Shown one piece after another: positions 58,480 through 64,000 of a stretch of DNA of 64,000 nucleotides. Source of the DNA: Glossina fuscipes (Eukaryota; Arthropoda; Insecta; Diptera; Glossinidae). Within the stretch, counting starts at the first letter, position 1. Each line of letters opens with the position of its first letter. The notes under the pieces are model-generated. The model was not told the DNA's origin. It made no database searches and saw nothing but the letters and a program-made list of their open reading frames with translations. Position numbers and translations under genes: made by a program. Location of the stretch: assembly GCF_014805625.2 (NCBI RefSeq), contig NW_024003726.1:470739-534738 (forward strand). Reading direction: 5' to 3'.

Positions 58480-61100
58480 AGTACAATTTTAAATACTATC
58501 TATCTTACGATACTTTTCCACTGTTTTTATTTTTCGTAAAATAAGGGAAACCCTAAAATATCAAGGACAATAAAACGTGTGCCAATTTGATATTATCTTT
58601 ATTAAAACTTTTCTTTTGAATTATATTTACAGCTTTTTTTTTATTTAGTTTTTTTTACTACAATTATTTTTTTTAAATTATTCAAAAGCGAGGGGGGAGG
58701 GGCAGATGACGTGGTGGACAGATCGCGACACTGAACTCGTCCAATTATATTGTTAATACCATTATAACGATGTTGAAGAATAAACGGATAGGACGGTAAA
58801 TAAGACTTGCAATTAAACTCATATTTCAAAAACAAATCTCGCGAATAACACCGCGACTGTGTTGAAATTGCCTTATTAATAAGAAAAATATATGTGTTCT
58901 AAAAAAGAGTACGGATGACGGATCGCGTCAATTTAAAATTCAACAACGCGCCAACCTGGCGGCCAGCATATTTTATCATGTCAACACGGCTGAACTTACC
59001 CACTAAATTTGAGGACACATACACTTGAAGTTCAGCTTATGCGGTAAATATCTAAATTTATATATAAAATGATATTGTGTTCAATTCGGTATAACAATCC
59101 GGTAAATAAATAATGTGGATAATTTATGTATTTGTTTAGAATTTCTCTTTTTTTTTAATGCTAGTATACGATGCATAAAGATTAAGAAGAAGAATTATAT
59201 CGAATATTTTATCCGTTAAATTTTTGTATTAGTTTCCAGGTAATCCGGGGGTAAAGATTTTACAATCAACTCTGGCACGACACCAAATTTATCTTGGAAA
59301 CGCTACAACTGACGGCAAAGTTATTAATATTAATATGACGCGGCACTGAATGTGTTTGTAATTTGATATGACGTGACGCTTAACTCTCCAAAAATTAATA
59401 TGACATGATAGAAAATTGACCTTCAAGTCACTAAAACCTGGCGGAAAAAATTCGCCAAAAATTAATCGCATGAAGATATTTTCATGTGACATATAAAAAA
59501 AAAAATCGTTTATTTCCTCTATTATCGACATATTACTTGTTATTATTTTCCCAACGGAGATGAAGTTAACTACTCAAAAAAAAAAAATTATTTATTTATT
59601 CGCATTTGCCAAATTTTATCGGAAAGGAATCATATTAATCGTTCATTATTCATTTGGCCTTTTTTTTTTCAACACGTGGAAAAACGAGCAGAAACGGTCG
59701 GTGTTTTTGTTAATGAAGACATATTAAAATTGAAAGTTCCTCTCCATACACAATGATAACAAAAAATTTTTTTTTGCTGTAAGCACATTATCATACGCGA
59801 TTATAGTTATGAAAAAAAAGCAGATTTTCTGAACTTACCATTTTCCTTACTTACATCACTTTTCCTCCTTCTAAATGTCCAAAATCTTCCTTAATTCCTA
59901 TTATTGAAAAATATTAGTTCTAGACTTACTGTTTATCGTTGACTTTACAATTCTTTCTTCGACAAATGATTTGGCTGTTACCAGGGCCGATCAATTTTTC
60001 CAAGTATTTGTGATTTTATTCCGTTCGGAAACCGTATCAAAATTCTTTTGGCATTTTCTAACAATAATTTATTTGTTTTTGTGTTGTCTTTCCACTTTCT
60101 TTTTGATAACTTACTTTATTTTCTAATTCTTTTCTTTTTCTAAGCTTTGTATTGCGCCCTTTTGCGCATCTTTTATCTCTTTTCGCAATCCGCAATTTTT
60201 TTTTTCTTATTTATTTCACATTTTGTTTTTTATTTTTTTTCCCAAGAATTTAAAATTTTTACCCGGTGCTCCTTTGCTTTTTGAAACGCCAAACCTATCC
60301 TTTGCTGCTTTTTGTCCGTCTGTACTGTTTTTTTTCCTTCCTAATGTATGCGAGAAACCATAAGTCCCTGCTTGAGCGCCATGTGAAGATGAATAGTTTC
60401 TCCCTAATACTTTAGAAAAACTCCTGTCTTATTTAATATGCTGAGGAAGCCTCAGCGGGCTACTCACACGTTCTTACCTTCTTTCAGTTGTCCTTAGCCT
60501 GAGTAAAAAAAATCGTAGTTTGTCAGAAGGGTACAATTCGAATTTCCCTTTACTCAACTTCTTATATACTCAACACTATATTGTAATTCTATAGAAAAAA
60601 GGTGTAATTACCTACCAACTATGACTTAAAAATTAAAGAAAAATATCTCCACATAACTCTAATGGCCGAATGTTAATGGTCATGAGACGGATCAGACGCC
60701 TTTTAGAATATGCCTAGTTCGGCACCTATAGTATATAGCGATCCCACCGGATGAAAAGGACCTTATTTTCTGCGTTTATGTCTTATCTCAACGGCGGTTT
60801 GGTCAAGAAGAAAGAAATCGGAAACTCTCTTCCTTTTGTCCTAAGATCGAATTGGCGTTGCTAATCAGTAATTTAGTCACAATGCCGTATTTCCACCTCT
60901 CTTCATACGGCGGCAGTGCATTGGGCAGTACAGGGAGAATATAAGCCTGCCACTTTTAAATAATGTTAATTCATATGCTTATAGATACACTTTATATATG
61001 CTTATGGCAACCTATACTAATGTGTGGCCCTTAAACCGCGTGTATGGCCAAAACGGGTGGAGCAAATTTGGTTCTTACAAAAGATAAATTAACAACAACA
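58480..61100. other. No recognisable gene; may include old LTR sequence
   Basis: AT-rich with several poly-T and poly-A runs. 59320-59420 repeats AATATGAC-G/A-C/T-G three times within about 85 bases. One or both gypsy remnants on either side should have had LTRs here, but I could not align a pair. Confidence 0.4.
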
Positions 61101-61109
61101 GTAACTGAA

Positions 61110-62240
61110 GCGTATTTATTGCACATGTCGTTTAACGTAAAAACCTAATTTGGAGAATATCACGAGAACATTAGCAAAATAAAACGTCGTTGGGACTCTT
61201 GCGTTGGAAGTAAACGCAGTTTCTCGATCGGTTACAATACGCATAGACAACCCAAAGCAAACTGTCAGCTGATTGTGGTTCTTCAACTCTGATATTGGTG
61301 TTTTTCGCTCCATCTAGATCTTTATTGTATTCACCCTGGGTACAGATATATATATACAACATGGAACAAAATTCCATACCCTGAAAACCTCACATAACTC
61401 TCGATTCTCTCAAATGCCACACCAAGTGGGGGTTTAGCGTGATTTTCTTACACTATTCGTTTTCTGAAGAATCGACCCTGTTTGACGGTGTAATGGGTAC
61501 CAAACGTTCTATGTTCCATAGTTACCAATGCAAATTCTTTTCATTATTACTTTTAGATCGACTAAAATAAGCGAAGGGTTTTAAATTGTTTCCGTTCTGT
61601 TGTAATACCACTCCAGCAAGATCAAATGATCCATTTAAATTTCGTGTTTGCATTGCTGAGACGATCAACTATATATACCGTCATTATATATCGTCATTTT
61701 CCAGTCATAATTATGCAGGCCTTCGGGTGTGTATTTGTCAATGGCTGACTTATGCTAACCAAATCGTATACTTGAAGCTGACATTCTAAGGCAGTAATTT
61801 GTTATAGGCTTATTTTGCTTACGTATGGTGCCAGATATTTCTAAATGAATATCTGCTTCGTAGTTTGCCGTTGCAAATCCTTTCATTAATTCACTTGCGA
61901 AAATCTTCCAAATTGACACTAATGTTTGTGAAGCCTCTAACCACAAACGTGCTGCTCTTTTCATACGATTATACATCGGAAGCATGAGTCAAATTTTGTC
62001 AGAAATATAAGCTCTTAGTGTGCCGTTTATTCTCTCTATAAATTGTTCGGCAGATAAAGACATTTCATCGTTTGGATCAAATTCAGAAATTGTTTCGGCA
62101 ATTTGTTTTACACCAAACCCGATATACCGATACATTGCGATCGATATACCGTTCGGGTCGCGCGCATTTTCTCTTTCGTACTGCAATTCTTCCCTTTGTT
62201 CGTCCTTTCCACGTTGTGCATATTGGTGCTTGTACAAGTA
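61110..62240 (-). pseudogene. Ty3/gypsy remnant: gag capsid and integrase fragments
   Basis: On the minus strand 62237-61989 reads 'EFDPNDEMSLSAEQFIERI' and 61985-61755 continues with 'RMKRAARLWLEASQTLVSIWKIFASEL', then 'ADIHLEISGTIRKQNKPI'. This is the capsid pattern (aromatic, then RL.GAA..WL, then W..F). At 61313-61190 'FGLSMRIVTDRETAFTSN' is an integrase core with its second catalytic Asp (family TDRG.AF.S). RT and RNase H are missing. It is a different family from the 57-58 kb remnant. No LTR or primer site recognised. Confidence 0.65.
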
Positions 62241-62244
62241 GTCT

Positions 62245-62955
62245 TACCGGTATTATCCTTTGTACGTTTCATTGTTATGATCAATTCAGTCATCATACGA
62301 TTCAATTCATCAATTTACTATTGATCAGCTCAACTTTAGGTACCGTTGAACGAAAATCTTTTTTCGTAGAGGTTTTCTTCAATCTCTTCTTGCCTGCTTA
62401 AATTCTTAATCATTCATTTATTTTGACAGTTTATTTTTCTTCTAATGAGTTGTTTTTGTAAAGTGCAATATATACCGTTTCTTTGTACTTTTTCTGAAAA
62501 TTGGAACAAAAAAATTCTTTACCAATAATTTCACGTATTTAAAATTACTTAGAATCGGAATTTTGATCTCAGTTCAGAACTGAAAGGGAAATAATCCAGT
62601 GGACAATAAATAATTAAACATATTAATAAGTTTATATACCGGGTAGTCATAAATTAAAAAGTTATAAAGAAAACTCCTATTTTATTAATTCAATGTTGTT
62701 ATTTATAAGAAAATCAAAAACTAACTACTTCGAAAAATCATTTTCAATAACATATTTCTAAAACAAAGTACCCTACAGTTTATTTATATATATAGTTGGT
62801 ATGTAAATTGGTATATATTAATTGGTATGTAAAAGAATAGGCAAATATAATTCTATACCTTCGACAACATAGAAGCAGCTGATTCCGTTTTGTCTCTTTT
62901 ACCTTATAAATGTTTGTACTGTCAATATTTATTACAATTGGAAGTCCAAAAATGA
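62245..62955. other. No recognisable gene
   Basis: AT-rich; no motif. The stretch near 62780-62840 repeats TTGGTATGTAAA two or three times. Confidence 0.4.
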
Positions 62956-62959
62956 TAAT

Positions 62960-64000
62960 AAATTATCAATGCTTGGCAGCTCCTTTGGTTAAACTTCGGA
63001 TTTTTGGAACTTTATACACAAATTACGATTTAACCTTGTAATCGAAATTGGCAAAGGCAAGCGACTCCAAGCATCTTCGAGTTGTGTCATGCGAACCGTT
63101 AATGGAGAACGTATTTGAAGTGCCTGTAGATTGTTAGATAGTTTTTTCAACTAATGTTCTTACCAGGACAGCTTTATTTTTGTATCCGCGTTAACAGAGT
63201 GTCCTTGCTGATATGTAGTCGCTTTTAGTTCTAGAAAGATGACTTTCCTTCAGCTTCTTCTAATAGATACCACATTTTAGTACGTCAGGTGTTGTCTATT
63301 GGCGCATTATGTAAAGGAACATGTCGTAAAGTCACCTTCATCTGTTGTAAACGCCCCCATACTTTGGAATTGATATCTTGAAGAAAGGTAAAGTTGCCGT
63401 GTACGCATGTGGAGTTAATAAGCTGGAAATTATTCGTTGACTTGGCAAAATATGAAGCTTTTTAAAGATGCAAAGACTATAGCAAGTGTCTTTTATAAGC
63501 GTCTTGATTTAGACCAGCGATCAATAGACTTGAAACTGAAGCTATGCACGATCATACAAGCCCTCTGATTGATTCCGCAATTTGTTAGGACTTTAGAAAG
63601 TTCGCGGTATTCATTCACGTCAACTCCAGAAAGTCAAGTTAGAAACTTTTACACAGCTGCCACGGGAAATGAAATTTTGCGGATCAAACCATGTGGCAAA
63701 CTAATATTAAAGTTATATTATGAGCCGATGCACATTCTTGAAAGTGAAAAGCTTGTATAGTTCGCGTTATTGGCTGCTGTATGATAGGTTGAACCACTGA
63801 GTTCTTGGCCTACATTTTTTATTTTTCATCACGTTGCTTCCGCTTGAAAGATATCCACATATTCGGCCGCCAACGGCTGTTCATAGTATTGATTTTTAAA
63901 GTAATCAATACCAGGTTGATCCTCAACCAGTGTCTGCAATTTGTCGCCTAATTGTTTAAATTTGGCCACTCATCAGAAAGAAAGCGATAACGTTCCTCGA
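62960..64000 (-). pseudogene. BEL/Pao-type gag remnant, runs off the window
   Basis: Minus-strand blocks in order from the window edge are 'EERYRFLSDEW' and, one frame over, 'DKLQTLVEDQPGIDYFKNQYYE' (63990-63850), the N-terminal helices of BEL gag. Next, at about 63400-63280, come 'ISIPKYGGVYNR', 'YDMFLYIMRQ' and 'PDVLKCGIY', the LP.I.IP.F.G....W..F.D.F core. At about 63190-63060 a 'YKNKAVLVRTLVEK' reading matches the RY.N..L.... segment. Stops and frame changes occur every 20-60 codons. This and the 49.7-50.5 kb piece could be two fragments of one family. Confidence 0.6.

Overview
The window is AT-rich eukaryotic DNA with no recognisable host gene. It reads as a transposon graveyard from a higher (cyclorrhaphan) fly. 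The evidence is the mixture of families: an I-clade LINE, CR1/Jockey-like LINEs, a Ty3/gypsy LTR element primed by tRNA-Leu, gypsy (errantivirus) type pol debris, BEL/Pao gag debris and mariners of two lineages. A tephritid or related acalyptrate fly is my best guess, but species assignment is inference. All coding regions recognised are transposon genes, and every one carries stops, frameshifts or truncation.

Layout. 1-460: tail of a CR1/Jockey-like LINE. About 2.7-3.7 kb: remnant of gypsy-type pol. About 5.3-16.26 kb: an I-clade LINE with ORF1, ORF2 (endonuclease, reverse transcriptase, RNase H) and a TAA-repeat tail. It is split by a complete 5,986-bp minus-strand Ty3/gypsy element (10128-16113) with two 450-bp LTRs, a tRNA-Leu primer site, a polypurine tract and a 4-bp target duplication. 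About 17.2-21.3 kb: a CR1/Jockey-like LINE whose ORF1 has a PHD-like finger and an RRM-like C-terminal domain. 24.7-26.2 kb: a further LINE remnant followed by a TAA microsatellite. 28.97-29.33, 35.5-35.83 and 44.48-45.48 kb: three decayed mariner remnants. 31930-33195: a nearly complete mariner with 32-bp inverted terminal repeats and all three catalytic Asp residues, but a broken N-terminus. About 39.0-39.5 kb: a diverged tandem repeat of roughly 121-bp period. 46.0-48.3 kb (minus), 53.7-55.35 kb (plus) and 55.4-56.3 kb (minus): more LINE debris. 49.7-50.5 and 63.0-64.0 kb: BEL/Pao-type gag debris. 53.26-53.57 kb: a possible PIF/Harbinger tail. 56.9-58.5 and 61.1-62.2 kb: Ty3/gypsy debris in which gag lies next to integrase.

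The rest, roughly half the window, is AT-rich sequence in which I see no gene, tRNA, rRNA or CRISPR. The elements do not work together as a system; they record successive insertions. The clearest order of events is the LINE first and the LTR element into it later. The two LTRs differ at 9 of 450 positions (about 2%), so that insertion is young compared with the surrounding debris. I found no convincing new biological system. The most notable points are the clean nested insertion, the SAP-like and Gln/Met-repeat gag, the paired palindromic motifs in the LTR, the mariner with intact catalytic residues, the 121-bp tandem repeat, an unassigned decayed coding stretch at 21.5-21.9 kb, and an exact match to a housekeeping core-promoter motif at 41.6 kb.
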